This document shows, piece after piece, positions 1-12,954 of a stretch of DNA of 64,000 nt (position 1 is the stretch's first letter; the number at the start of each line of letters is the position of its first letter). The stretch is from Boswellia sacra. Lineage: Eukaryota > Streptophyta > Magnoliopsida > Sapindales > Burseraceae. The notes below the pieces were generated by a model. The model did no database searches. It saw nothing but the letters and a program-made list of their open reading frames with translations, and was not told the origin of the DNA. Made by a program: the position numbers and the translations under genes. The stretch covers positions 1-64,000 of the forward strand of contig SNVD02014654.1 in assembly GCA_013180625.2 (NCBI GenBank), in the 5' to 3' direction.

Positions 1-340
1 TGGGATAACAGAGCTTGTTGTTATCTACGGTTGATAATTTCAATGGTGTAATTGGATGACAATTTTATGATTAATTCACAAATCCATATCTTGTGGTAGA
101 GAAGGATCCTTTAACCAGGTTTCTCTCATTGATTTTTCACTCAAATTAACTTTCTGTTTTGTTATTTTTAATTTGCATTCTTATTTCATTTAGTTAATCA
201 TTCAACAAAACCCCCCTTATTTAGTTTATTGTTGCTGGAAAATAACAAATTCAATTAGAATCAATCCTCGTGGGAACGATATCTTACTCATCACTTTATT
301 ACTTGTGCGACTAGTATACTTGCTAGTTTCGAATGCATCA
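1..340 (+). repeat. 3' part of an Athila-type LTR, cut by the window start
   Basis: The sequence matches the last 340 bases of the complete LTRs at 16235-17649 and 33276-34687 and ends in the same GCATCA terminus. It lies in plus orientation, while the element sequence starting at 341 lies in minus orientation. It is therefore not the partner LTR of that element. The simplest reading is the 3' LTR of another related element inserted into the minus-strand one, with its body left of the window. Confidence 0.8.
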
Positions 341-684
341 AGCACAAAGTACGAAATAATCAAATTAAACAAAAGGAAAAGAAAAGAGCAGAAACGAAAC
401 TAAAGACACATAAAAGAGATAACAACGCAATAGCAAACAAATGTCAAAAACAAATAAAAAAATATAAAAACAAATAAGACAGATGGCAAAGAGAGATAAA
501 CCCTGATCAATTTGATGGCCTATGAAAGGAATCTCCTCGAGACACAAAAATCGATCATTATTACCTCATTTTATTTTTCTTTTCTTCTTTTTTTAATTTT
601 TCAAAAACAATGGGTTGCCTCCCAATAAGCGCTTGGTTTAACGTCCTCAGCCCGACGTTTGTTCCATCATGGGAGGGTCCAATC

Positions 685-722
685 CTGTCTCTTATACACA
701 TCTAGATGTGTATAAGAGACAG
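685..722. other. Two head-to-head Tn5/Nextera mosaic ends (artefact)
   Basis: Bases 685-703 are CTGTCTCTTATACACATCT, the 19-bp Tn5 mosaic end used in tagmentation libraries. Bases 704-722 are its exact reverse complement, giving a perfect 38-bp palindrome. The minus-strand frame through it reads VSYTHLDVYKRQ, a peptide well known as adapter contamination in protein databases. It joins two parts of the retroelement that are about 2.7 kb apart in the complete copy, so the assembly is chimeric here rather than carrying a plant repeat. Confidence 0.95.
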
Positions 723-1378
723 CTTCTAACAAGATACGGTCCATGCATATGGCTGGGCCTTGGATGTCAGCAATCATCCACCCAATAGCTATTTTGTGAT
801 CTCTAAGTACTCGGACGCGTTTCTCTTCTTTTAGTGGTGCAAGGCCCATTTCTATTGTAATTGGCAAAGAATCTTTGTCACCCAAGAACACATGCTTCAA
901 ATAATCTAGAAGTGGCTTAAGCTCCAAGGTATCAGCTTTCATCATACCTGTTTGTGATTATAGCTATAGTCTCATCTAAGCATGCCATAGCTTCCTCCAT
1001 TTCTTTGGACACTTGTATAAAAATTCTTGATTCCTTAGAATTTTCTGTCCCTATGTGCTCACTAATAGCTTCCAATCCATTCTTGCGAGTTAACTCAAAA
1101 CATTGTTGTGGCAAAGAATCAATAACGTCAACTGCAAAAACAGAATGTAAGTCACTAGGGTACCTCATTGCCTCAAAAATATTGAAACGGATAATCTTGC
1201 CATCAAACTCTATGGTGAGAATGCCATCATGAACATCAATCTTTGTTCTAGCAGTTTTCGAGAATGGTCTCCCTAAAAGAATCGGTGTTGGATTAGGAGA
1301 TGTCTCATCCTCCATTTTAAGAACATAGAAGTCTGCTGGGAAAACCAATTGATTCACCTGCACAAGCACATCTTCCAT
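723..1378 (-). pseudogene. Athila-type pol fragment: protease end to RT linker
   Basis: Two open pieces (932-1378 and about 723-945, minus) together match the second element from 25640 to 26345. They include GRPFSKTARTKIDVHDG, then the linker ELKPLLDYLKHVFLGDKD and IGWMIADIQGPAICMDRIL. The RT domain should follow at once, but the sequence ends at 723 where the synthetic mosaic-end palindrome starts. A short deletion between the two pieces shifts the frame. Confidence 0.7.
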
Positions 1379-1414
1379 AACTCTCTTGCGATATGTATTA
1401 GAATGATCATCAAG

Positions 1415-2503
1415 TTAAATGGTAATACCAGTTTTCGCAAAAGGTCCAAGATTTAAAGAAGCATAAATAGAATATGGCATGACATTAATAGATGCTCCTA
1501 AATCTAACATAGCTCTTTCAAACTTGATTTTACCAATGGTGCATGGAATGGTGAACGTACCTAGATCTTTGCATTTCAGAGGAATTTTTCTTTGTAGAAT
1601 AGCTGAAACATTTTCCCCTACGCTTACTTTCTCATTTCTTTTTAACTGTCTCTTGCTAGTGCATAACTCCTGGAGACATTTTATATAACGAGGTGCTTGC
1701 TCGATAGCATCCAGAAGTTGTATATTTACCTCGATTTTATGAGAAGTTTCCAGGATTTCTTGTTCTTGTTCCTCCTTCTTCAATTTTGCCAATCTGCTAG
1801 GAAAAGGTGGAGGAGTAACATAAGAAGGAATAGCAGTTTTAAGACTTACCTTAGAGGATGATGTCTTGTTCATGGTGGAAGTGGTGTCATCTTCTTCATC
1901 AGTTTGTGATTTCTTTGGCAAGACATCTAATTGCTCTCCATTTTGCAAAGTTATCACACAAGCATTCTCTCTTGGATTGATCACCGTTTGAGAAGATAAT
2001 TTTTCTGAGTTTTGGCCCTCGAATTTGCTCATGCTAGTAGCCAATTGTCCCATTTGATTTGCCAGGTTTTGGATACTTGCCCCAGCTTCCTGCTGGAATT
2101 GCATTGTGTTAGTGGCAAGTGCATTAACAATATCTTCGAGAGACATACCTGAGTTTTGTGAAGCTGGTTGTGGTGCTGGATGTGGCATTGGTGGTGGTTG
2201 CATTTGAAATAGTTGCTGCACTCTAGGTTGATTAAAACCTTGCAGCCAATTTGGTATGCCATTTGGGGCGATCGGTTGATGATTCCCGTAACTAAAATTG
2301 GGGTGATCTATCCATCCGGCATTGTAAGTATTAGAGAAGGGATCATACCATTGCCTTGTTTGTCCTGGAAATCCACCCATGGCATTGGCTTGTTCCATAT
2401 ATTCTTCTTGTAAAGTTGGATACATGTCGATTGGATGCTCCATGGTAGAATATACCCCACATGCATAAGATTTCTGCATATGTCCTACAGCCATGTTTTC
2501 CAC
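1415..2503 (-). pseudogene. Athila-type gag C-terminus and aspartic protease, partial
   Basis: This open frame of about 362 codons begins at the conserved MAVGHMQ segment and holds a CX2C zinc-knuckle remnant (the first Cys pair has become C..Y). A long Q/P-rich linker and the gag-pro segment SLEDIVNALATNT follow, then the protease signature DLGASINVMPYSIYASL near the end. The parallel region in the second element is 24509-25766. The gag capsid part upstream is deleted in this copy. The frame stops just after the protease motif and pol continues in a separate open piece. It is a remnant and unlikely to make a working protein. Confidence 0.75.
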
Positions 2504-2705
2504 AAGAGAGGTTAGCTCAGAAAGTTGTTGTTCAATGTTCGAAGGCTTACCTCATTTACTCTCCAATGTAGTTGTGGCTCAAATCGGCTACTGAATTGTT
2601 GGAAGTTTACTGCCATGTCGCCTAAACACAAACAATCAGAAAAGAAAAACAAAAAAAAATACGAATCAACAATGAATAAAAATAACAAATCGATTAGAAA
2701 ATCAA

Positions 2706-2723
2706 TCCCCGGCAACGGCGCCA
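2706..2723 (-). other. Primer binding site, tRNA-Asp type
   Basis: On the minus strand the bases read TGGCGCCGTTGCCGGGGA, complementary to the 3' end of plant tRNA-Asp. This is the usual primer of Athila-type elements. It starts 6 bases inside the LTR end. Confidence 0.8.
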
Positions 2724-2729
2724 AAAACT

Positions 2730-4140
2730 TGATGCGTTCGAAACTAGCAAGTATACTAGTCGCACAAGTAATAAAGTGATGAGTAAGATATCGTTCCCAC
2801 GAGGATTGATTCTAATTGAATTTGTTATTTCCAGCAACAATAACTAAATGGGGGGTTTTGTTGGTTGATTAACTAGATGAAAATTAAATACGACGGTAAT
2901 TAATGAATAACACAATGCAAACTTAAAAATGAGAAAAATCAATGAGAGAAATCTGGTTAAGGGATCATTCTCTACCACAAGATATGGATTTGCGAATTAA
3001 TTGTAGAATTGTCATCCAATTACACCATTGAAATTGTCAACCGTAGATAACAACAAGCTCTGTTATCCCAATCTTTCCTTACTTTGTTGTTAAATAAAAC
3101 AGGCTCTTTATTTAATCTCTATCCATTAAACAACCTAGAACAAGCTCTCTAAATTTAATTCAATGGATGCATTACGATAAGAAAGATAGGTTGATCTAAG
3201 CAATAAACACACAAGCTCGGATTATTTAACTTAGGTTGTATTCTCCAATTGCAATCTCTGATCACAATTTTGCTACTAATGATTAGAAATTCAAGACAAT
3301 TACGGATCAAGATTTCTAGTCTAGCAATAGACAATATCCAGATTATATTCAGTTGGTCACCCAAATACAATCAGCAAGTAATCATAAGCATTAAACATGG
3401 GAAAATACAAGCAACTTCAATTAGAGAATTGGATAATAATTTCTTGCACAATCAACTTACAAACACCATATCAAGGGCTTTGAAATCACCCTCAACCAAG
3501 TCAGATTTAGTTACACATATTCAGACACAATACATATACAATACAATACATAGCAATTCCAGAAAATGAAAGGGAAATGAAAAACTTAGCAAATCTGATG
3601 AAATCTCTTAGGATTTGTAGTTCTTCCTCTTTCCAAGCCTTCAATCTCCTTCAAGAACTCCAAGAGATGAGAGAAATCCAAAGATGCAGCCTCCTCACGT
3701 TCTCCCCTCTTCAAGTTATCAAAATAAAACCCTAAAATGTGTTTAAATACTCTGCTACAGTAACCTGCTACAGTGTCCCGTATTATACATGCTACAGTGA
3801 TTTGTGGAATTACATTTCTATACTTCTCACACTGTTTTGATTACAACTTTTGGTACACTGAATGGATTTATAAACCGTAAATTTCTCCAGAAAATAGACT
3901 TCGAGAGCTTTCCAACGGTATATAATATGTCATCGGGTTCATTGTATATCAATACAATTAAATCCGAGAAGATGGTGACTAGCAGAGGTGAAAATGAAGG
4001 GTTTTACTCCATTTTTGTGCAAGTTGCTCCAAAACTCCTACAAACATCAAAACCACACAAAAACATAAAAATACCAAGGAATATAGCAAAGAAACATAGA
4101 CGAATTGATATGAAAGTAATACATAAATAAACACCTATCA
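2730..4140 (-). repeat. 5' LTR of the minus-strand Athila-type element
   Basis: About 1411 bp, TG...CA ended on the minus strand (TGATAGGTGT... to ...GCATCA). It is close in sequence and length to the LTRs of 1415 and 1412 bp at 16235 and 33276. It is followed on the minus strand by the PBS. The outer flank begins CGCAT at 4141; its TSD partner is not in the window. Confidence 0.85.
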
Positions 4141-5521
4141 CGCATTTTTATGTGTTTATTAGAAACTTATATGCAAGGTGGTGAGCTATTAATTCATAGT
4201 TTCTTGTGGTTATCATTCATATTAAATAATAATATCTAATAATTGATTATAAAGTATGTTAAGAAGATTATTTATTTATTTTGATAACTTATATGGTTAC
4301 ATTGAATAAAATTATAGTATAAATGCTAATAATTATTATTATATATTTATGAGTTATTTATTATATTTGCTAGTGTAGTAATAAATATCTTATTAATGTG
4401 AGAGTAGCAATAAATATTTTTTTAACGTGGGGGTTTCAATTTTTAAGAGGTTTCAAATTTTTAGTTATTAATCTTTGGACAATAGTGATATGAGTTGAGT
4501 TGTTATTTTCATGGTTTTAAAAATTCGAAAAATTAGAGCATTAATATTTTGTGAAATTATTGTTAGTGCATTAAAATATCTTAATGTGGGGGTTTTTCTA
4601 TTTATTATGGTTGTTAATATTTTTATGATATTATCAGAAAAAGTGATGTTACAAAGTATGAGATGATTATTAATTTTTGTGTATGAGTTTGAAAATGTTA
4701 TTACTTAAGAATTTTTTAGTTTTTGATGATTGGATATTTCTCAGTAACATTGTAAGCTTCACTTATATTATTTTTATGCTCTCTAATATTATTTTATAAG
4801 AGTTAATATTATCATATTAAAAATAGCTAGTGAAAGCAATTATTAAAGATAGGAGCAAGTTCTCAAATATGAAATCAAGTGGAGTGCAAAATTTATGAAT
4901 AATTTCAGCATGCTATTTAATTAATTGATTAAATTATCGAGTGGGATGTTCATAAGCCCGAAGAAAGTCACCTATGGAATTAACTCAACCTCTATGATTG
5001 GAGATCCCATGAATGAGGTTCAATTAGTAGGAATAATCCATATTGTGTGACTTATTAAGCACAACTATGTGACATATCTTAGAGAAGTTATGATCCTGCT
5101 CATCCCTATGACAAAGTGTTTGTTATATATGATGTTAGGAAGGATATTTATCCTGAATAAGTCCAAATGCTAGATACTCTTGTGAGGTATAAATCAAATA
5201 TACCTTTTAAGGACTCACGTAAGTGAGAGCGTCGTGAGGGCCACAACCATGAGAATCGGGCTCTTCTCTCAAACTCTCATGAGAATCAAGATTAAACGCA
5301 TAGCCGTTAATAGCGCTCACCCACCAAAACCATATCTTTATCGATATTATGTATGTGATAATTTGAAGTTTGGTCAAGAAATCAAGTTCAAGATTTTGTT
5401 CACTCAGATTTCTTAAATGGATACTATTAACATCGATATTATGATTGACTTATCATGTGTGATTTTCTTTGATCAGAAAAAGTTTAGTGTTTTCATCACA
5501 AGTTGCCAAAAAGGAGAAGAT
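4141..5521. other. AT-rich stretch with no recognisable gene
   Basis: Strongly AT-rich, with scattered short G-rich strings such as AATGTGGGGGTTT (near 4425 and 4580). Short open frames around 5234-5500 have no known motif. The last part, just before 5522, is probably the remains of the interior of a copia element, since it ends in a polypurine tract (AAAAAGGAGAAGAT, about 5508-5521). Confidence 0.5.
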
Positions 5522-6397
5522 TGTTGGTGTCAACGTACATGTGCCATGCACATGATGAATTTTAACCAACTTGTGATAAAACTAGAATATGATTTTGCTT
5601 CTTATTTTACTGTTTCTAGAAGTATATTTTACGAAGTATTTGGCTTACAATAAATATCTCCTTAGATTAGGATATTGTTTCTTGTATGCTAGTTAAAATA
5701 GGAGAATATTTATTTGTGTCCTAATTCGTTTAGGAGTTTAATTATATATCTTCCTATTATATTTCTCCTTATCCTAATGTGATTTTGATTAGAATTTTTA
5801 CAGGATTCTAAGGAGATTTCGTCCAGGCATACCACTATATATACAAAGTTATTTTTACATAACTAAGTATACTGATTATGTGGTGTGCTGTGTGAGTTTA
5901 AGTTTCGGCATTCCAAGAATTAAAGAAGAGAGCTTCAACGCAAATAAGAATGTCTCTTTGATTTGATTTTATGAGTCTTTGATTCATATATGAGAGGTTG
6001 TAATCGTACATGAATTGTTGATTAGGTCTGTGTGAGTTAGTAGACACTTGAGATAACTTGCGGGTTAAGTATTTATGTAATTCAATGTCAGACGCGTTGT
6101 TATGTATAACTTAATAATGTGTTGTTAAGTTATCAGTGACAGAGAGTGGGCAGTGTCACTAGAATTTAAGATCTTGGTAGGATTTTGTTTTACAAATATT
6201 AGGTCAGTGTGTGAGAGCGAGTCAGCACTGTAAAAGATCCTAAAGATTGTACAAACAAAAACTTAGTGAATTGCAGCTCTATAGCTGTCCGTGGATAACC
6301 GAACCACGTAAAAATTCTCCTATGCCGATTTACATTACAGTTTACTGTTATATGTTTTATAACTGCATACTTCCAGAACTTTCAAATATTCCCAACA
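5522..6397 (+). repeat. Relict Ty1/copia 3' LTR
   Basis: Starts TGTTGGTGTCAACG directly after a purine-rich tract and ends CCCAACA. It has a TATA-like box (CTATATATAC, about 5838) and, near its 3' end, a GTGGAT..CCGAACCACGTAAA string like the R/U5 part of the copia LTR at 18605. No 5' LTR or full pol is seen nearby, so it is an old remnant. The boundaries are inferred from the TG/CA ends. Confidence 0.55.
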
Positions 6398-7888
6398 GTT
6401 ACATCCTAAAATTGACGAATCTTAAGAAAAATGAAGTCTAGAGAATAAATGGCTTATAGTTGCTGGTTTGTTTTGTAAGTAATTTATGACTTTTGACTTA
6501 ATAAAGCAAAACCATTCCATTCCTTTTACTACGAACTTGGCTTTCTAACTCAATCTTATCAACTTAATTTTGTTATTATAAAGAAAACATTAAGACATAT
6601 ATCAACAAAAGCTTTTGATTTTGATAACGGAGGAGAAAAATCCTTAAGAGCATAAAATGGAACATAAAGGTAGAAATATTTGTGTCTAATTCTTGACGGG
6701 GGACAAAAAGAAAAGAGATTGTTTTACCTAATAGTTTATTTTTGTTTATAACTCTATCCTATTAAGATAAAGAGTACTTCTATTCGTTATCGTACCTTTT
6801 AACTAATTAGACCTTAATTTTAAGTTTCCCCCATTATAAATTATAAATTGATATTTTTTCTCAATAAGCCCCGTTTAGTTCCCTTATTACCTTTTACTTT
6901 ATATGTACTTTTATTGCAACGAGATTTTAGTATTCAACTTCCAAATAAATTTTGAGTAGTGCCACTCAACAAACTTTGTATACAAACTAATGTGGCATTA
7001 TCTATTTATTCATATAGCATCACCATTCATTAAATAAGCAAATCTTATATATGTAATATTTCAATTATCTTATGACATATTAATTTGTATAATTAGCATT
7101 ACTATTAAATTTTATATCCAATGGACTCCTTTTCTCTTAATACAACTTAATTGCACAAAGACAACACTATTTTGATTATGTAACAACAGATTTTTTTTTC
7201 TTTTTTTTCTTAAAAAAAATCAAGCAGACTTCACAAGGCTTTTGGTAGCTTTTTTTTAGTTTATTTATGTTGCAATCATTATCCCGTGGTATTTTTCTTT
7301 AACTGTTCTTTCTAGGTATTTTTAATTTCATCCTCCTAAGAGAAAGCTAAGAATTCTTAAAAAAAAAAAAAAAGAGATAACTAAACGATCATATTCTCTT
7401 TGATATGATTTTTTTTTTCTGCATTACTTTAAAACTATTATATCAATCAAACAAAGAAATAATATTTTGTACTTAAGATTTTATAATCTATATAACAAAT
7501 TGGGGCCAAAACGTCCGACATAATTTATGATTTATGATACATACATGGAATGTGTTATAATATTAGATCTATAGATTTAGATTTTTTTTTTTTTGTACTT
7601 TTCAGTTGTTTTATTTGAAGTAAAACTATCAGTCATAATTAAATGGGTCCAGTGAGTTAAGAAATTGGGCTAGATAGAAATTAACTCTGAGATAAAACAA
7701 GACACACAGTATTAGCCCAAACAAATTGTGATTTTAATATGGGCTGGAAACGAAGAGCCCTGCCATCAATAACATTGATCTTCTCAAAACGACGACGATT
7801 GGTAGGCAGGTATCGGTATCACGGATTACAGGAACAGATTATCAATTTGTCCATTCCTTGGTCGTTCTTCAGACTCTCTGTCTCTCCA
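6398..7888. other. AT-rich intergenic region upstream of the DUF7794-like gene
   Basis: No coding sequence, transposon ends or RNA gene seen. It holds homopolymer A and T tracts (for example near 7190-7215 and 7355-7375). The promoter and 5' UTR of the gene starting at 7889 must lie in its last part, but I cannot place a TATA box with confidence. Confidence 0.5.
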
Positions 7889-10800
7889 ATGGCGACTGGC
7901 GTTCTTAGCTTTTTCTATCTTGTCATAATATCCTCTTTCTTCTTCGGCCGTTCAAAGGTTTTCTATCTCTCTCTTGGCGTTCATTTTATGTTTGATCTGA
8001 TGATTCAAATTGTTTGATTTTAGCTGATTTTGATCTAGGCTGAAGCTACTGGTTCTGTCTTCTGGGTCGACAATCCGGAGCATCAATATCTTCGCTCTGC
8101 GCCTCAGCCTCAGAACGAGGCCGTTGAGGTGAATTCCAATTCCGTACAATCACTTGTCATTTTTTTAATATTTTTTTATGTTATTTGCTGATGAGAAACG
8201 AAAATCTGACAAGTTGTTCATTCAAACTCTATTTTTAGCGTCAAGAGTACGCTTTCTGTTCATTTTGCGTTTGCATCTGGTATTATCAAACAAAACAAAA
8301 CATTATTGAGGTTCCAAGTGTGGGCAAATCATTTGCGAGCTCTTATTTGATGTTGCTGTCTATGGCTTATTTCAGTCTTGCTCAATGTTGCTCTTCGAAG
8401 TTGGTGCTGCTGTTTCAGTCTTGCTTGGTTTTGCACCACCTCCAACACTTACAGCTGAGGCTTCATCCAAGGTCATTCAAATTTCAATTTTAATTTTCAT
8501 TACAAAATACATGACATAGATCCGTATAATGTATTTTGTAATTGTGCAGTTGAATGAGGTACTTGTGCCTAATCCATTCGATAGACCTCGTGCTGTTTTC
8601 ATGCTTGAAGTCAGAGGAGTCACTGGTAATGCTTCATTCTTCTAGAATGCATTTCAGACCTCTTTTTTCATTTCTAATAAAGATCTTAATGGCTAAGTGA
8701 ATGATTCTTTGTGCAGATCCTAAGCTTTTGGTTGACCTTCATGGTAGTCGGTTAATTGATGCTTTTAACAGCAAGGTTGTTCTTGGTTCTAACAAGGCTA
8801 ACATTCAACTTCCAGGTACTTGACCTTTTATAAAGATTAAAATTACCATTTTTTTTTCAATGTAGGCAATGTTATCAGGAGAAGAGTTGTTATTTTTATG
8901 CCTAATGTTGCAGATGAAGATGAAGTTTCTGTTGTTTTCTTGGACGAACTATTAGGAGATCACACCAACGAAGAAATTCATGATTTTGTTAGTGATGAAT
9001 CAATCCTGTCCTCTATTATGGCTTATTCATGCTAATCTTCCATATCTTCACGTTATTCATTTATGTGATGTTTATAATTTGGTTATTTGTTTAGGCATCT
9101 TGGTTGGGTGGATCATATGTTGCTGATGCCTTTGAACCCTTGAATGGAGTTTTGACCATTCCTGTGGCCAATGGTGTCAACGTGAATCTTCAGATGTCTA
9201 AGGTCTTGTTGAGAATTGAAAGTTTGTTGTTTTACTATCAGTGCACTTTACTGATTGATAATAATATACATTGTTTGAGTTGGTCTCTTATTTTCTTAAT
9301 TAACGCAATCTTTGTCGGAAGTCACATTTTTGTTGTTTGCAGAAAGTCGAGAGGGAATTTGCTTTACGTCTTCTGGCTCTATCCCAGAATATCAAAAGGG
9401 CAATCGACGTGCATGAAGGTTTTGCACAGGGCACACAAAGACCTGCTGAGTTAATGATGGGTTGTTTTGATGGCATTAAGGTGATAATACCCTGTCTTGC
9501 TTTTCTGTTGTCCAAACTAAGGAATGTGTGTTTTTTGGTGTGGTATTCTACAACAAAGGTTTTATCAAAGGGATTATAAGTAAATAGCAATTTCTGTTTT
9601 TGTTTGTTACGAATTATGCCTAGAAAGGTTAGGAAAGAAGATGCCTCTTTCAAATATGGATCTTAATGTGCATGAGTGCCCACTTTCTTTTTTGGAAAAA
9701 ATACATTCACATTATACTGACATAACTTTCCCAAGAATATTGTTTCTTAAAGATGTTTCATCTTGTTATCTTGTGGTTTCCTTGGGAAATGCTCCTTGAT
9801 AATTGGGATAATATGTTGAACAAAGGGGCTGGCTGCCTTCTCCATTTTAATTGCCCTTGCCTATCTCCTCTGGTTAATGATATAATTATGCAGTTTTTTG
9901 TTTGGTTCGCTTGCTGTTCTTCCTTCTAATAATGCAATTGATGTTAAATTTGATCTACACATCGTCATTCAATATCTTCATGTCTCAGTGAAGTGCTTCT
10001 TGTTCAATCTTTCAAGATTATAGTTGTTTTACGGCGTTTAACAAAAGATTTGCAATTTTCTAAATACTTTATATTTCTTCTATGCCAGTGTTCAGATCAG
10101 TGATGTTTCATTTTCAGTGTGTAATTGAATATTTTCTTGTTGAAATGAATTTCAAGGTTTCTGATAAGCAATGTCATTGAAGCCTTGCCCGCATTCACTA
10201 TGTTGAAATTGCCCTCATTACTGTTCCATCTCATTAACTTCTCTACAGGCTTTGCAAGAGCAGTATGGTTCTGAAGGTGTTGGTCAGCAAGGAATGAAGC
10301 TGTTGCTTGCTACACTTTCCAGGATATTTGATTCATTGCAAACATCTTACAAAGGTATTACAGCTTGGTTTTGGGAAATCTTTTTGTAGTCTGCCCTGCA
10401 CGCCAGCTTATTTTAAGAATGACAGTTTGCCGTACAATTGAGGAGGAGAGATGAATAACCTGATTGTGCAGCCTACTGCTATGTGATAGGACATATAAAT
10501 AGCCTGATTGTGCAACCTAACTGCTATGTGATATGACATGTAGGGGATGATTGTTTTTTTGTCTGAAATCTAAATAGGTCTAAATTAAACTAAAATTTGG
10601 ATATGTCTAGATATAAAAATCTGCATGATATTTTTTTTTTTTATTTTGATATCTGAATTGAAATGTCTCAAAACTAATGATTTTACACATATATTCTTAT
10701 TTATGTATATTATTTTCACTTGTGATTTTATTTCACATTGTAAAAATATTTGCATACCAAAATATGTTATGAATTTAATTTATTTAAATATCTATAATTG

Positions 10801-12954
10801 GGTGAAGAAGTTATTTTTTTCTAAAGGAATTTGACATATAAATAAGCTAAATGACCATAAAATAACTTTAAAAATATATAAAGAATCATAATATAAAATT
10901 AAAAATAAATACTAATGTTTCAAAATTAAAATATTATGTTATATACAAATTGGTCATAAATAAATTTTATAAGGATATTTAAAAGAATTGAAGGAATAAT
11001 AAATGATTCAGACATTTGAATTTAGATAAAAGCTAAAATTTTTAATTTTTTTCTATTTAGAAAAAAATGTCTTAGGTTAATTATTAAGTTAAAGAAAAGA
11101 TCATGAAAAGATTTAAAGTCTAAGAACATGTTAAATTCAAATTTTAAACAAAAAAAAATCAACCCCATGTAGACTATGTTTGTCAAAAATTACGGTTTGA
11201 TGTGCAAAAATAGAGATTGATATATGTCTAACACAACTGTTAGACTGGCAGTGGACATATTTTTCTTTGACCATGTCATCTTATCCTCAGCAGCATCTTT
11301 ATGACTTTCCACACCATGATGTGTGGAAAAGGAACCCAGTCAACTAATTGCTTGCCACAAAATTTAATCCCCATTTGCATTTTGATGTTTGATATGCATG
11401 ACAACATTTGTTTATCCTCTAAAAGTTTTCTGATTGTGCAATCGAGCCTTGAAACTCGTCTTCTTGCCAGTAACTGCTCTAATGTTTGTTTGTTAAAAAA
11501 AAGTTTATTCGTATTTTAGCTATAACTTTGGCAGATGTATTTGATATTTTGAAGCTTTGTAAATTATTTTGGTTTAATTATTTAATAGTTAATTAATGTT
11601 TCCCTTGATTGTAAATGCTTGATGTGACATGTAACAAATAATTGGGCAGGTCAAATTGTTGGAGTTATCTTCTTTAATGAGACACCTGCTCCAGAGTCTG
11701 ATACTGTGTTCAACTTGATGTTTACTTCCAAGCGGTCTACGCGGTGGCTGGCAGCAAAAGAAGGCGCAACAAATTCAACCATGGCTGCTCGAGTGGTGTT
11801 GGTTAGACGGACCCTTGCTTTGCTGACAGGAATCATTCTTCTCATTTCAACTCTTTTAGGGGTAAGATTACATATCAACTAGGGATTAGTACCTGTTTCC
11901 TTATAAGTTTCTGATACGCTAGTCCAGTGAAAATATCTAACTGAATTCTTGACTAATGAGATGGAAATTGTATTTGTGGAAACTTGTCTTGCATTTGAAA
12001 CTAATAATATGCTAGGAGTAAGACTAATCCATCTGTCAATTCTGATTTACTTCCTCAACATTTTCATGTTCTTTATGAGATAAGTGCATTCTAAAAGTAG
12101 TAAGATTAAAGTAGATATAGGGGGTTATCCATGTCACCAGGACAGTATTCGAATAGTGGACTTCCTTGATCTCCGGTAAAACATGTTCTAACTTGCTAAA
12201 TGTTTGTAATATTGTCAATTTAAAAGGTTAAGGTATGGTATAAATTCACTTTAGTTGAAGGAAAACGGAGTAAGATGAAAAAATGTCCAAACGAGTGACT
12301 AAGCGAAGGCTAGCGACACAATATAGAGGTCCGTTACCCGTGGAATGACTGGTGGAAAACTGATTTCTATCACATGAAAACATTATCTTAATTAGGATCC
12401 AATAAAGAATAAAGTTTCTTTTGCCTCTGTATTCTCGTTGTCATAATACATGTTTGTGATTTTTCATGAGTGTCATTAGCACTTGTGATGTTTGGTATCT
12501 TGAATAGCAATAGTATTCTTTTTTTGCCTTTCGCTTTCAAGGCAAGTGGGTTTTGGATTCCTGTGATTTATGAGGTAGACCTATGAAGGGGCTGACTTTT
12601 TAAAGGATGAGAATTAACTGCAGAGTTTGTCGTGACTTTTTATCATGGTAAGGTTTAATTCTGCTTGAGTGGAAAGATCAGTAAGGCAATTCATGGGATC
12701 CTTTTAAGCAAGGAGACCTGGATCAAGTCAGTTATAATTTTTGTCTAGATTTGACTAGTATATTTTGTTGTTTCTATTCTAAACTTTACATTCTTATTAT
12801 GGGTGGTATAAGTAAGTGGATTGAATTAATTACTGGGAACTGTGGCACTCCAAAATTTATTTTTCTTGGTTTGTCTTTGCTGCAGATGTACTTCCTGCTC
12901 AATATGCCTCTTACGAAGGACACCCTTTTGTATTCGAATGTCAAGCTCGACTAA
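7889..12954 (+). CDS. DUF7794-type secretory membrane protein, 11 exons
   Basis: Exons: 7889-7957, 8039-8128, 8376-8471, 8550-8625, 8717-8815, 8914-8987, 9095-9202, 9343-9480, 10249-10354, 11650-11861, 12886-12954. All introns are GT-AG and phases match, giving 1137 nt and 378 aa. Residues 1-22 form a hydrophobic signal peptide. The middle is a lumenal domain with conserved-looking VSVLLGFAPP and NPFDRPRAVFMLEV segments. Residues about 340-362 form one membrane span, leaving a short tail. NET and NST in exon 10 are possible N-glycosylation sites. This fits a type I membrane protein of the plant DUF7794 family; its biochemical role is unknown. Introns 9 and 10 (1.3 and 1.0 kb) are AT-rich. The family name is from recognition, not a search. 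Confidence 0.85.

Larger units (their letters stand above)
341..4140 (-). mobile_element. Decayed Athila-type Ty3/gypsy element, minus strand
   Basis: Read on the minus strand it runs 5' LTR (2730-4140), tRNA-Asp-type PBS (2706-2723), a shortened gag, protease and the pol linker. It then jumps at 685-722 straight to the 3' noncoding segment (341-684). Compared with the element at 16235-34687, about 775 bp of the gag N-terminus is missing (join near 2612) and about 2.7 kb of RT, RNase H and integrase is missing at the synthetic 685-722 junction. The 3' LTR is absent because an opposite-facing LTR abuts at 340. No protein it encodes is complete. Confidence 0.85.

Noticed and set aside
685..722. 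Perfect 38-bp palindrome as a natural regulatory or recombination site
   Set aside because: Both halves equal the commercial Tn5 mosaic end base for base; contamination explains it fully.
7739..7888. Upstream in-frame start at 7739 for the DUF7794-like gene
   Set aside because: Starting at 7889 gives a clean hydrophobic signal peptide; the upstream extension is basic and of leader-like composition.
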